A DNA stretch of 64,000 nt from JAWLDA01 sp041686855 (GTDB lineage Bacteria; Bacillota; Limnochordia; DTU080; RSA5). The stretch is taken from contig JAWLDA010000001.1 in NCBI GenBank assembly GCA_041686855.1, forward strand, positions 248,001 through 312,000. Direction: 5' to 3'. Each line of letters begins with the position of its first letter. Within the stretch, counting starts at the first letter, position 1. A program made the translations under genes and the position numbers. The notes beneath the pieces were generated by a model. It saw only the letters and a list, made by a program, of their open reading frames with translations, was not told where the DNA came from and made no database searches. Positions 34,374 to 42,934 of the stretch are shown in pieces.

Positions 34374-35132
34374 CTAGGAGAGCTTGATGATCTGCCCGCC
34401 GTCGACCACCATGACGTGTCCCGTCATGTAATCGGAATCCGATGAGGCCAGGTACACCGCGGCTCCAGCCATCTCCTCCGGACGACCGTAACGTCCCATC
34501 GGAATGGTCTTGACGTACTCGTTGATCGCGTCTGGTTTGTCGATGAGCGGGCGGGTGAGGCGAGTGTCGATGAAGCCGGGAGCGATGGCATTCACATTGA
34601 TGCCGTGCGTGGCCAAATCGATCGCCATAGAGTACGTCAGGAGCGTGATCGCCCCTTTGGAGGCATTGTAGTGCGCCTGGTCAGCCTCGCCGGCCAACCC
34701 ATTGACGCTTGTCATGTTGATGATCTTGCCTTTCGTCCCCGTCTCCACCATCAACTTGGCGACAGCTTGACCACACAGAAAGACGCCTTTGAGGTTGATG
34801 GCGATGTGACGATCCCATGACTCTTCCGTGATGTCGAGGAAGTGGGCGGGCTCGCAGATCCCGGCGTTGGCGACGAGTATGTCAACACCGCCGACGTGTT
34901 CGCGGGCAAAATCGATGAGGGCCGCGACCTGTTTGGAATCTTGTACGTCGGCGCCGAAGGGGTGCGCTTTGCCGCCGGAGGCGATTATCTCGTCGCAAAC
35001 CTCACGGGCCACCCCCTCGTCGCGCCCGGTCACGATCACCTCGGCGCCTTCCTGGGCGTATCGAACGGCGATCGCCTTGCCGATCCCTCGGCTCCCACCT
35101 GTGATGATGGCTCGCTTTCCTTGCAGTCGCAC
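34374..35132 (-). CDS. SDR family oxidoreductase
   Basis: 252 residues. TGGSRGIGKA, VANAGIC, NMTSVNGLAG with catalytic Ser, YNASK, and MTGHVMVVDGGQ at the end: a complete classical SDR of the FabG/sugar dehydrogenase type. GTG start with AGGAGGTAA 9-11 bp upstream. Between the M20 peptidase (15 bp) and the Gfo/Idh genes in the reverse operon. Confidence 0.93.
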   Translation of the reverse strand: MRLQGKRAIITGGSRGIGKAIAVRYAQEGAEVIVTGRDEGVAREVCDEIIASGGKAHPFGADVQDSKQVAALIDFAREHVGGVDILVANAGICEPAHFLDITEESWDRHIAINLKGVFLCGQAVAKLMVETGTKGKIINMTSVNGLAGEADQAHYNASKGAITLLTYSMAIDLATHGINVNAIAPGFIDTRLTRPLIDKPDAINEYVKTIPMGRYGRPEEMAGAAVYLASSDSDYMTGHVMVVDGGQIIKLS

Positions 35133-35147
35133 GTTGTAGATTACCTC

Positions 35148-36440
35148 CTATCCGCACCACGAGACGATGGCGCGGGCGTATACTCGGGTTAAGTTGACCA
35201 GCGATTCGACGGTGGCGTACTCGTCCGCGGAGTGGGCGCCGGCGCCGTCCGGCCCTAAAATGATGGCGGGGGTCGACGAGTACAAATTGAACATAAAGGC
35301 GTCACACTGAAAGGGAGCCCCTTTCACCTGGTACTCGAGGTCGGGCGCGCTCGCAAACGCGGCGCCCATCGACTCCATGATCGGATGACCCTCCGGAATG
35401 CCGCTCCCGGGGAGGAGGCGAAAGAGGCGCTCCAACGCGACGGACTCGTCGCCGAAGTCGATTCCGGCAAAGGCCTTGTCGATCAGCGCTTCGATCTCTC
35501 GGTGTATCTGCTCGGCATCGTCGCCCTTGTAGAACGAGACGGCGAAGTCGAGGATACACGTGCGAGGAATGCCGTACTGTCGCGCTTCGATCGCCGTCAC
35601 CATCACCGGCGGCTTCACGACGCCTTCGTAAAGAGGCGGCGTCGGCCGATTGTGAAACTCCTTCTCCCACGCTTGGAGCGCGTTGACGAACAAGATGGCG
35701 GTGTAGATCGGATTCTGCAGGTGGGGGTTACCAAAGACCATGCCTGCGCTGCCCGGAATGGTCAACCGGTAGAGGTGAGCGCCCAAATGCTCAGGACACA
35801 CCTGCAGTCCGGTCGGCTCCGGGAGAATGGCGGCGTCGGCCTCGTGCCCTCGCAATCGTGAAGCCAGAGTGCCGTTGGCTCCACCCCACTCTTCGTCGAC
35901 GACGCTCTCAATTAGGACGTCGCCACGCAGTTCCCCGCAGACGGCACGAGCTGCGAGAGCCCCCCAGAGGGAGGCGACCAGCCCGCCTTTCATGTCAAAA
36001 CTGCCGCGGCCCCACAACCTTCCGTCACGGACTTCACCAGAGAACGGCTCGGTGTGGCGCCAGGGGAGTGGATCCCTTGGCGCCGTGTCCATGTGACTGG
36101 AGAAGAGGAGGGAGCGTCCGCCGCCGGTTCCCTCGAAGCGCCCGACGAGGTTGGGGCGACCTTGGTAGTTTCGCCCGTGAAGGTACGCGGGGTGCTCCTC
36201 AATATTGGGGACGTCGCCCACTTCAAACCAGTCGACGTGGGCTCCGGCGCGCTCCAACTCCTCCTTGAGGAGCCTTTGGGCCTTGAGTTCGTCCCCGTTG
36301 GGCGGGCGGTTCTCACTCGGTGTCTGAATGAGGCGTCCGGCAAACGCCAACATGGCCTCGGAATTCTCCTCGACCCAGGCGTCGATTCGGCGGGCGATAT
36401 CCGCCGGGATCTCATCCGGTTGTGGTCGCGGACTGCCCAT
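35148..36440 (-). CDS. M20 family metallopeptidase (ArgE/DapE-like)
   Basis: 430 residues. Di-zinc residues all visible: SSHMDTAP (His, Asp), GRGSFDMKGG (bridging Asp), VVDEEWGG (catalytic and metal Glu), LPEPTG (Glu), and C-terminal GPDGAGAHSADEY (His). The dimerisation domain lies between. Cleaves N-acyl amino acids or dipeptides. ATG 36440 is chosen over the longer frame because of AAAGGAG 9-11 bp upstream. Overlaps the end of the MlrC gene by 29 bp; the two hydrolases are co-translated. No signal peptide, so cytoplasmic. Confidence 0.92.
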   Translation of the reverse strand: MGSPRPQPDEIPADIARRIDAWVEENSEAMLAFAGRLIQTPSENRPPNGDELKAQRLLKEELERAGAHVDWFEVGDVPNIEEHPAYLHGRNYQGRPNLVGRFEGTGGGRSLLFSSHMDTAPRDPLPWRHTEPFSGEVRDGRLWGRGSFDMKGGLVASLWGALAARAVCGELRGDVLIESVVDEEWGGANGTLASRLRGHEADAAILPEPTGLQVCPEHLGAHLYRLTIPGSAGMVFGNPHLQNPIYTAILFVNALQAWEKEFHNRPTPPLYEGVVKPPVMVTAIEARQYGIPRTCILDFAVSFYKGDDAEQIHREIEALIDKAFAGIDFGDESVALERLFRLLPGSGIPEGHPIMESMGAAFASAPDLEYQVKGAPFQCDAFMFNLYSSTPAIILGPDGAGAHSADEYATVESLVNLTRVYARAIVSWCG

Positions 36441-37986
36441 CCGACACACTCCTTTCGCCGGGGGCCCATACGTGAATGCGGGCATCCTCGAGAGTCGTCC
36501 CGGGCTCGAACGGCAACAATGGTGCGCGGCGGCGCTCGTAGGGGAGGCGCTCGAGTCTAGGGGTGGTGATCCCCGGTGTGTCGACGAAGATCGCCTCGGC
36601 GGCGATAGCGCCGTACGCAGCCTGCCACGCAATGGCCGACTTGGCTACGATGACACGGCAATCCTCCGGTTGCAACCCGACGCTTTGAAGCACCCCGGCG
36701 TCGAACGGAGGCACTTTGCGTTCCGAGAGAACGACACTGACGCCGGCGTCGTTCTCGACAACGGCTGAGCGCCCGGGGTCGAGAGAGAGACCTTTCATCC
36801 AGTCGCCTTTCAGGGTGAACCGTCCATCTCCTACCCAGCGCACGGTCCCTTCAAACTGAACGGGGACGCCGTGACGATCGTCGACTTTCGCGCCGATCTC
36901 CAGAGAGACTCGGGCTCCGACACCAGCATCCCAGGCGGCATCGACCGACGCCTTGTCGGCGATCGTGACGACACTGCCGCTCACTTGCTGGGCGACTAGC
37001 TCGGCGAGAAGTGCCGTGCCGTCTCCAGGTCCCCCACCGCCGACGTTGTCCGCAACGTCAACCAAGACGACGGGACCCTTGGGGGCCGCGATCGCTCGAC
37101 GAACTGCTTCGTCGACGGGGATTACGTCGGCCGAGAACTGAGAGCGTCCGTTCCAGGCAGCGTGAGCGAGTTGCTGCATGCTCTCGCGCAGCGCATCCCC
37201 ACTTTGCTTTGAGGTGACGACGGCGCTCATTCCCATGCGCGGCACGTCCGCGTAGGGAAAGCCGGCCATCCAGCTCACAATCTCATGTTCGCCGCTGGAC
37301 TCGAGGTCGTGGGCCATGGCCAGGAGGTCTCGCATAGGTTGCGCGGCGGTGGCCTGGGCCGGGACCGACGGAATCAACGGCAATTGTAGAAGCGCTTTGG
37401 AGAACCGTTCGCCCCGCAGCATCCGCAGGAGGAGCGCGGCCGCTTCGGCGCCTCGCTCGGCAAAGTCGGTGTGCGGATAGGTGTCGTAAGCCACCACCGC
37501 GTCCGCGGCTGCAACCAACTGCGGTCCCAGGTTGGCATGGTAGTCGAGGGTGACCGCAATCGGGACGTCGCCACCGACCCGCTTGCGAATCTCCGTCACG
37601 AGGCGGCCCTCGGGGTCCGTATCGCCCTGGGCCACCATCGCCCCGTGCAGGCTGAGAAAGATCGCGTCGGCCTGACTCGCCTCAATGGAGGCGATCAGTC
37701 GCTCGCGAAGCGTGGTCCACGTCTCAGCAGATATGGGACCGGAGGGCAGGGAGCCGGCGAAGAGGCCGGAGACGATCTCGACACCCTCCCCCTGACTTTG
37801 TGATCGAGCTTGGTCGGCGACGTGGCTCAGGACGCCGCCGATCTCCGTCGAAGTCCCCTCAAAAGCCTGCAGGAGGTCGTCGCCTTCGACCAACTTGTAG
37901 AGTCGGAAGTTTTCGAGCGTCGTTGCGTCGGCCGCGAACGAGTGCGTCTCGTGCCAAAGTCCGCCGATGTACAGTCTGTGGCTCAC
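36412..37986 (-). CDS. M81 family metallopeptidase (MlrC, microcystinase C-like)
   Basis: 524 residues, full length for the family. MSHRLYIGGLWHETHSF (His/Glu), LSLHGAMVAQGDTDPEG, TLDYHANLG, AYDTYPHTDFAERG and LVDVADNVGGGGPGDGT are the family blocks. MlrC of microcystin degraders cuts the linear peptide to the Adda beta-amino acid; most M81 proteins have unknown substrates. GTG start with GGAGG about 10 bp upstream. Together with M20 peptidase and aminotransferase it suggests breakdown of an unusual peptide or N-acyl amino compound. Confidence 0.92.
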   Translation of the reverse strand: MSHRLYIGGLWHETHSFAADATTLENFRLYKLVEGDDLLQAFEGTSTEIGGVLSHVADQARSQSQGEGVEIVSGLFAGSLPSGPISAETWTTLRERLIASIEASQADAIFLSLHGAMVAQGDTDPEGRLVTEIRKRVGGDVPIAVTLDYHANLGPQLVAAADAVVAYDTYPHTDFAERGAEAAALLLRMLRGERFSKALLQLPLIPSVPAQATAAQPMRDLLAMAHDLESSGEHEIVSWMAGFPYADVPRMGMSAVVTSKQSGDALRESMQQLAHAAWNGRSQFSADVIPVDEAVRRAIAAPKGPVVLVDVADNVGGGGPGDGTALLAELVAQQVSGSVVTIADKASVDAAWDAGVGARVSLEIGAKVDDRHGVPVQFEGTVRWVGDGRFTLKGDWMKGLSLDPGRSAVVENDAGVSVVLSERKVPPFDAGVLQSVGLQPEDCRVIVAKSAIAWQAAYGAIAAEAIFVDTPGITTPRLERLPYERRRAPLLPFEPGTTLEDARIHVWAPGERSVSDGQSATTTG

Positions 37987-38001
37987 GTGTTTTCAACCTC
38001 C

Positions 38002-39300
38002 TTAGGCGCCGGAGCTCAAGCGGGCAAAGACTCGGTCCGCGGCGGCGATAGCCTGATCGATATCCGTGTCGGTGTGGGCGAACGAGATGTACCAGAGTCC
38101 GCGGCCGATGACGCGCACCCCTTCGTCCATCATGCCGTCGACGAAGCGGGCCAGCATGGAGTCGTCGACATCCCACAGATCCCGCAACTCCCGGATGGCT
38201 AACTTCTCTGTGAAAGCGGTGTGGAACATCGGACCGGGCCCCTGGACGAGGAGGGGGATATTATGCTTGGCAGCTGCTGTACGCAGACCCTCCATCAGGC
38301 GGTTCCCTCGGTCAAACAGCTGCTGGGTTCCGTTCGCCTCGAGCTCGTTGAGGATCGCCAGTGCAGCCGCCATGCAGACGGTGTTGGAGTTGTAGGTTCC
38401 AGCATGGATCGCCGTACCTTCGGCGATGGGGCGCATAAAGCGCTCTTTACCCACGAGCATCGCGATCGGCAGGCCGGCTCCCATCGCTTTGCCAAACGTC
38501 GACAAGTCGGGAGTGACGCCGTAGAGAGCCTGTGCGCCTCCCAGGCCCGTACGAAAGCCTGTGATGATCTCATCAAAGATGAGGACGATGCCGCGCTCGT
38601 CGCAGATTTGGCGCAGGAATTTAAGGAACTCCGGATCCGAGGGAATACAGCCGTTGTTGCAGCCAATCGGTTCGAGGATCACCGCTGCGAGTTCGTCGGT
38701 GTGCTTCTCGATGAGCGCTTTGACGATTTCGATTTGGTTGAACGGCGCTACGATCACTTCTTCAGCTGTATAGCGGGACTGTCCCCCAGTCCAGGGCACC
38801 GGCGTCGGTTCCGTATGCGGTCCTGCATTCTCCGGCGTCGGTTTGATGCTCATCGCTACATTGTCGAACCAGCCGTGATAATGGCCTTCAAACTTCATGA
38901 ACTTATGGCGCCCTGTGAGACTGCGGGCAGCGCGCAGTGCGGCCTGCACCATCTCCGAACCACAGGAACCGAAACGGACCTGCTCGGCGGAGGGGATGTT
39001 GCGGCACACCCACTCGGCGACTTGAAACTCCAGATCATGCTGTCCCGCATAAAGGATACCGCGCTCCAGCACCGCGGCGATGGCTTGATCGACCGCTTCG
39101 TGTCGGTGGCCGAGGAGGACAGGCCCCTGACTTAAGGTGAAGTCGAGGTAGGTGTTGTTGTCCACATCGGTGATACGTGCCCCTTCGGCCCCCTGGAAGA
39201 AGAGCGGGAAGGGTTGGCGAGCGCGGAACTGGCTGCTAACACCGCCGGCCAGGCTCTTTGACGCCCGAGCGAATAACTCTTGAGATTTTGATTGCGACAC
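38002..39300 (-). CDS. Class III aminotransferase (glutamate-1-semialdehyde aminomutase-like)
   Basis: 432 residues. PLP-enzyme blocks: GSCGSEMVQAALRAAR, FEGHYHGWFD, LIFDEIITGFR (Asp), and STFGKAMGAGLP with the Schiff-base lysine. Such proteins transaminate omega- or beta-amino acids, or shift amino groups as in HemL. The long frame to 39639 is rejected: GTG 39300 has GGAGG 8 bp upstream. Heme genes are absent, and it sits next to MlrC, so a catabolic transaminase is likelier than HemL. Confidence 0.9.
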   Translation of the reverse strand: MSQSKSQELFARASKSLAGGVSSQFRARQPFPLFFQGAEGARITDVDNNTYLDFTLSQGPVLLGHRHEAVDQAIAAVLERGILYAGQHDLEFQVAEWVCRNIPSAEQVRFGSCGSEMVQAALRAARSLTGRHKFMKFEGHYHGWFDNVAMSIKPTPENAGPHTEPTPVPWTGGQSRYTAEEVIVAPFNQIEIVKALIEKHTDELAAVILEPIGCNNGCIPSDPEFLKFLRQICDERGIVLIFDEIITGFRTGLGGAQALYGVTPDLSTFGKAMGAGLPIAMLVGKERFMRPIAEGTAIHAGTYNSNTVCMAAALAILNELEANGTQQLFDRGNRLMEGLRTAAAKHNIPLLVQGPGPMFHTAFTEKLAIRELRDLWDVDDSMLARFVDGMMDEGVRVIGRGLWYISFAHTDTDIDQAIAAADRVFARLSSGA

Positions 39301-39335
39301 GGGAACAACCTCCGATTTGATATTACTGGTTGCAG

Positions 39336-39965
39336 CTAATCGCGACGGTACGCGAGCCGAGCGGGAACGCCGAGATACACACCGCGCTCCTCGGTGTCCT
39401 TGGTGACGACGGCGCCGGCGCCGATGACGCATCCTTTGGCGATCGTCACACCGGGCACAACGGTCGCATTCGCCCCGGTCCACACGTCCCCGACGATGGT
39501 GATGGGGGCACTGCGACCCGTCTCGACCAGCGGCTTGCCTGGAATCTTGTGGTCGTGCGCGACCGTGGTCAGCACGGTGTGCGCGGCGAAGGCACACTGG
39601 GGGCCGATACTCAATCCACCTCCGCCGTACATGGCGCACCCGACGGCAAAGTGCGTGTGCTCACCGATGGTGACAAATCCTTTACCCTTGCCGCCGATCG
39701 AAATGTAAGTGTTGGGAAAGAGACCCACGCGACTCTCAATAATGAGTCGCCCGCTCCCTTGCACAAACGTGTTGGGATAGAGCGTTACGTCGCTGTCAAA
39801 CCGAACCTCTTCTTGTTGGCCAATGAAGGTGACGTTACGCATGATGCGCACACGATCGCCGACGTGGAAACTCTCGGGGTGCTCGATCTGGACACTCGGG
39901 TCGATGTACACATCGACGCCACACGACGCGAACCGGCTCTTAAGCTCCGACTCCGTGCTCGACAT
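39336..39965 (-). CDS. Hexapeptide-repeat acyltransferase (left-handed beta-helix)
   Basis: 209 residues with successive [LIV]-G-x-x-x-x turns (VHVGDRVRI-like start, RVGLFPNTYISIGGKG, FVTIGEHTHFAVG, LSIGPQCAFAAH, ITIVGDVWTGANATVVPGVTIAKGCVIGAGAVVTKD). The VAHDHKIPGKPL loop contains the catalytic-type His of maltose/galactoside O-acetyltransferases. ATG start with GAGGTG 9 bp upstream. In the catabolic operon it may modify an intermediate, or protect the cell from a sugar analogue; substrate unknown. Confidence 0.88.
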   Translation of the reverse strand: MSSTESELKSRFASCGVDVYIDPSVQIEHPESFHVGDRVRIMRNVTFIGQQEEVRFDSDVTLYPNTFVQGSGRLIIESRVGLFPNTYISIGGKGKGFVTIGEHTHFAVGCAMYGGGGLSIGPQCAFAAHTVLTTVAHDHKIPGKPLVETGRSAPITIVGDVWTGANATVVPGVTIAKGCVIGAGAVVTKDTEERGVYLGVPARLAYRRD

Positions 39966-40048
39966 GTGGAAGGCACCTCGCTTTTGGGTGATACCGCAGA
40001 TGGGGGCGACGTCTTAAAGGTGCGCCCCCAAGAGCCGAAAACCGGCGC

Positions 40049-40891
40049 TTAAAGTGTGAAGCCGGCCTCTTGCGCCATCTCTTGCACGTTTTCGCGGGCT
40101 CGTGTCACACGTCGGTCTACTTCGTCGATCGTGAGGTTTGAGCCGTCCGCGCCGTCGATGCGCTCGACGATGAGGGGACCGTCAAAGTCGCGAGCTCGCA
40201 GCCCTTTGAGGATGCGGACAAAGTCGACATCGCCCTCTCCGGGAACGGGGAAGTCGGCGTTTGCACGGTCGCCTTGATGGTCCTTCATGATCAACGCTGC
40301 TGTCTCGTCCAGGACTGCCTCAGCGTCTTCCGCGCCGGGGATTCCTTCGTAATACGAGACGTTTCCGGGATCCAAGCACGCGCGAAACGCTGGGGAGTCG
40401 ATCTCCTTTAACGTCTGCTTCAAGACGGGTCCTGTCCCCGTGTTGCCCGTATGGGGCTTTAAGGTGACGATGACGCCCTTGTCGGCTGCGTAATCCCCGA
40501 CACGTCGCATCCGCTCTACAAACGCTCGGTGGCGTGGCTCGTACACGTCCTTAGGGAGCAACTCGTTGGGGAAGCGACTGTAACCGCCGACACCCACCCA
40601 CACCAACATTGGCGCGCCGAGGGCGTGTGCGAAATCGATCCATCCGAGCAGGTGATCGAGGTCATCCGCTTGTGTCTTGGCGCCGTAGAGACCTTGTGGG
40701 CGAAGCTCATACTTCTCGAGGATTCGACCAATACGATCGGCCTCTTCTACGCTCGGCTCGGTCGGATACCCTCCGTCGGCATGGGGAAGGCCAAACCCGA
40801 CCGACTCGTATCCAGCACGCCTAATTCCCTGCAACGCTCGCTCGAATTCGACAGAGCGATACGGCAATGTGTAGCAGACCAGTTCGGGCAT
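40049..40891 (-). CDS. Sugar phosphate isomerase/epimerase
   Basis: 280-residue xylose-isomerase-like TIM barrel. Blocks: YESVGFGLPHADGG, VTLKPHTGNTGTG, ACLDPGNVSYYEG, LIMKDHQGDRANADFPVPGEG and PLIVERIDG supply His/Asp/Glu ligands. ATG start, CAGGAGTGG upstream. Second gene of the operon, 58 bp after the IclR regulator. Probably converts a keto-sugar intermediate between the dehydrogenases. Confidence 0.88.
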   Translation of the reverse strand: MPELVCYTLPYRSVEFERALQGIRRAGYESVGFGLPHADGGYPTEPSVEEADRIGRILEKYELRPQGLYGAKTQADDLDHLLGWIDFAHALGAPMLVWVGVGGYSRFPNELLPKDVYEPRHRAFVERMRRVGDYAADKGVIVTLKPHTGNTGTGPVLKQTLKEIDSPAFRACLDPGNVSYYEGIPGAEDAEAVLDETAALIMKDHQGDRANADFPVPGEGDVDFVRILKGLRARDFDGPLIVERIDGADGSNLTIDEVDRRVTRARENVQEMAQEAGFTL

Positions 40892-40949
40892 CGCGGTTTA
40901 CCACTCCTGTTTTATTATGTGAAACAAGCCGAGCATTCAGAGTAGTACT

Positions 40950-41816
40950 TCAGTGCGGGTCGTGATGATCCTGCTTCAGGTGGAGGGAGAGTGGGTTCTC
41001 TTCACGTGGAAGGCCGATGGTCGCTGATATGTCTAGGGCGCACTCCATCACGGCTGGAGACATTTGCGCTATAAAGGCGTCTGTGACCCGAAAGTCGGGG
41101 CCGGAGATACTCACCGCGCCGATCACCTCGGCTCGGCGATCAAAGATAGCGCTGCCGATGCAACGGACGTTCTCGTCGTTCTCGCCGTTGTCGACAGAGT
41201 AGCCATTACGGCGCACGTCGTCGAGTTGGTCGAGGATGTCTTGGGGTGTCGTCAGGGTGGTCGGGGTGCGTCGGCTCAGCTCTGATCGGGTAAGCAGGTT
41301 TTGGGCCCGCCGGGGCGGCAGGTAGGCGAGCATCGCTTTGCCGACCGCCGTGCAATGCAACTCGTCGCTCGAACCCAACGGACGTGCAATCATTCCAATG
41401 CTCTGTTCGGTCTGCACGCTGATCAGGTAGATGCAACGATTGCCGTTTAGCTTGACGAGGTTGGCGGTCTCCTGCGTCCGTTTGGAGAGGCGTTCGACGT
41501 GGACGCGAGCCAACTTGGGGAGCTCGAGGTGTAGGGACGCCAACTGCCCCAAGTTGCTAAGTTGTGCACCGAGCCAGTACTCAGTCGTCGATTGGTGTTG
41601 CTCGAGGTATTGATACTTGACCATCGTGCGCAGTAGGCGGTACACCGAGCTCTTGTGGACGTCGATCCGCCGAGCGATCTCCGTGACGCCCAGCGGCTTT
41701 CCTGCGTCAGCGATGGCATTGAGCACCCTCAATGCGCGTGACAAACTCTTGGTCAACTCGGTCTCGCGGGTGTGACTTGTTTCGGATTCTGACACGTCGC
41801 CGCCTCCATACGCCAA
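40950..41816 (-). CDS. IclR family transcriptional regulator
   Basis: 288 residues. N-terminal winged HTH (GVTEIARRIDVHKSSVYRLLRTM) followed by the IclR effector domain (DELHCTAVGKAMLAYLPP, GYSVDNGENDENVRCIGSAIFD, AVSISGP). First gene of the reverse operon, so it probably senses the substrate or an intermediate of that pathway. Internal ATG choices exist near the N-terminus; the frame start is used. IclR members can repress or activate. Confidence 0.93.
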   Translation of the reverse strand: MAYGGGDVSESETSHTRETELTKSLSRALRVLNAIADAGKPLGVTEIARRIDVHKSSVYRLLRTMVKYQYLEQHQSTTEYWLGAQLSNLGQLASLHLELPKLARVHVERLSKRTQETANLVKLNGNRCIYLISVQTEQSIGMIARPLGSSDELHCTAVGKAMLAYLPPRRAQNLLTRSELSRRTPTTLTTPQDILDQLDDVRRNGYSVDNGENDENVRCIGSAIFDRRAEVIGAVSISGPDFRVTDAFIAQMSPAVMECALDISATIGLPREENPLSLHLKQDHHDPH

Positions 41817-42010
41817 TCAGCACTCATTTTAGCATCCGTTTCTGCACTCGCCGTCGGTCTCCTGGAACCCCCTGCGCTGACGAGGGCGCCTGCCGCAACT
41901 CGAACGAACATGATAATCACCAGTTTAAAGGGGAAAGTTCTTCGGTTCCGTAGCGATTATGAAAGGAGGAAACGTCGGAAAATTGGGTTTAGGAAGAGGT
42001 GGAAGGGCGT

Positions 42011-42796
42011 ATGGCACAACCTAGGAGTGAGTTCGGTGTTTCGCGAAGAGGCGGGGGACGATGGTTCGGCGTCTTGCTCATCCTCGTTGTGGTCGGCGTA
42101 GTCAGCGTCGTCTACGGTTGGAGCTCCGTCAGTCAGCGCTTGGAGAGCCTCCGAGATCGTGTCGATGGGTTGTCGGCGATCGAAGTCCAGCAGACTACGG
42201 GCAGGGTTGAATCCCTTGAAGCAGCCGTTGCTGGACTCCGTGAAGGTGTAGAGGCTCTCCGAGGTGACTTGCTCGGAGTGCACGAGGAAGTGGGAGCCCT
42301 GCGCGGTGACCTCGTTGCACACGGGGAGGAGATCGACACACTTCGAGGGGAGCTTCGTGCAGTGGCTCGTGAGACGAGTGCGTTGCGGACTGACGTTTCA
42401 CGGAGTCAAACCGAGATCGAGGGCGTTCGGGGTGACTCCGCCGCCCGTGCCGCTGAAGTGGACGCTCAAATCTTGGCTTTGGACGAGCGGATATCTTCGC
42501 TTGTGGAGTTGGTGGAATTCACACAGATCGCGCTGGATGGGCTCGCGGCGCCCGCGGTTGCGTCCACGGCAGCACCGGTGCCGGCTGCGCCGACGTCGTT
42601 GGGCGAAGCGGGGCAAGACGTGATCGTGTACCGGGTTCGACCGGGTGAGACGCTGTGGGAGATTTCGATATCTCTGACGGGCTCAGCGTTGAACTACCCC
42701 GTGCTCATGGAGTATAACGAGCTTCCTTCGCCGCCTCAATTGCGGGCCGGCCAACAGTTGATCGTGCCTGTATCAATCTTGGTGGTACGAGAGTGA
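42011..42796 (+). CDS. Membrane-anchored coiled-coil protein with C-terminal LysM domain
   Basis: 261 residues. A short basic N-terminus, one membrane helix (residues about 19-38: FGVLLILVVVGVVSVVYGW), a long coiled coil (about 42-165) built of roughly heptad-spaced repeats such as EALRGDLLGVHEEVGALRGD, an Ala/Pro linker, and a LysM domain (VYRVRPGETLWEISISLTGS...LRAGQQLIVP). LysM binds peptidoglycan, so the protein can bridge membrane and cell wall. ATG 42011 with GAAGGG upstream. Monocistronic, followed by a perfect hairpin. Confidence 0.88.
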   Translation: MAQPRSEFGVSRRGGGRWFGVLLILVVVGVVSVVYGWSSVSQRLESLRDRVDGLSAIEVQQTTGRVESLEAAVAGLREGVEALRGDLLGVHEEVGALRGDLVAHGEEIDTLRGELRAVARETSALRTDVSRSQTEIEGVRGDSAARAAEVDAQILALDERISSLVELVEFTQIALDGLAAPAVASTAAPVPAAPTSLGEAGQDVIVYRVRPGETLWEISISLTGSALNYPVLMEYNELPSPPQLRAGQQLIVPVSILVVRE

Positions 42797-42854
42797 CGGA
42801 CGAAGCCACGCGTGAACCAACCATTCGCGGGTGAGCAAAAAGCAAGGTGAAGGA

Positions 42855-42880
42855 GAGGCTGTCGATTAGTCGACAGCCTC
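42855..42880. terminator. Perfect hairpin between convergent genes
   Basis: GAGGCTGTCGA (42855-42865), loop TTAG, TCGACAGCCTC (42870-42880). It lies between the stops of the LysM gene and the reverse SBP gene; no T-run. Confidence 0.65.
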
Positions 42881-42934
42881 CGGGTCTACTGTGTCGCGGT
42901 GACATACGAGTGTGTGCTCTTGGTCGTACCGCGT

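Noticed and set aside
38221..39135. 304-aa forward ORF
   Set aside because: Antisense to the aminotransferase gene, whose motifs are complete.
38002..39300. HemL (tetrapyrrole synthesis)
   Set aside because: No heme genes nearby; the operon is catabolic, so a general class III aminotransferase call is safer.
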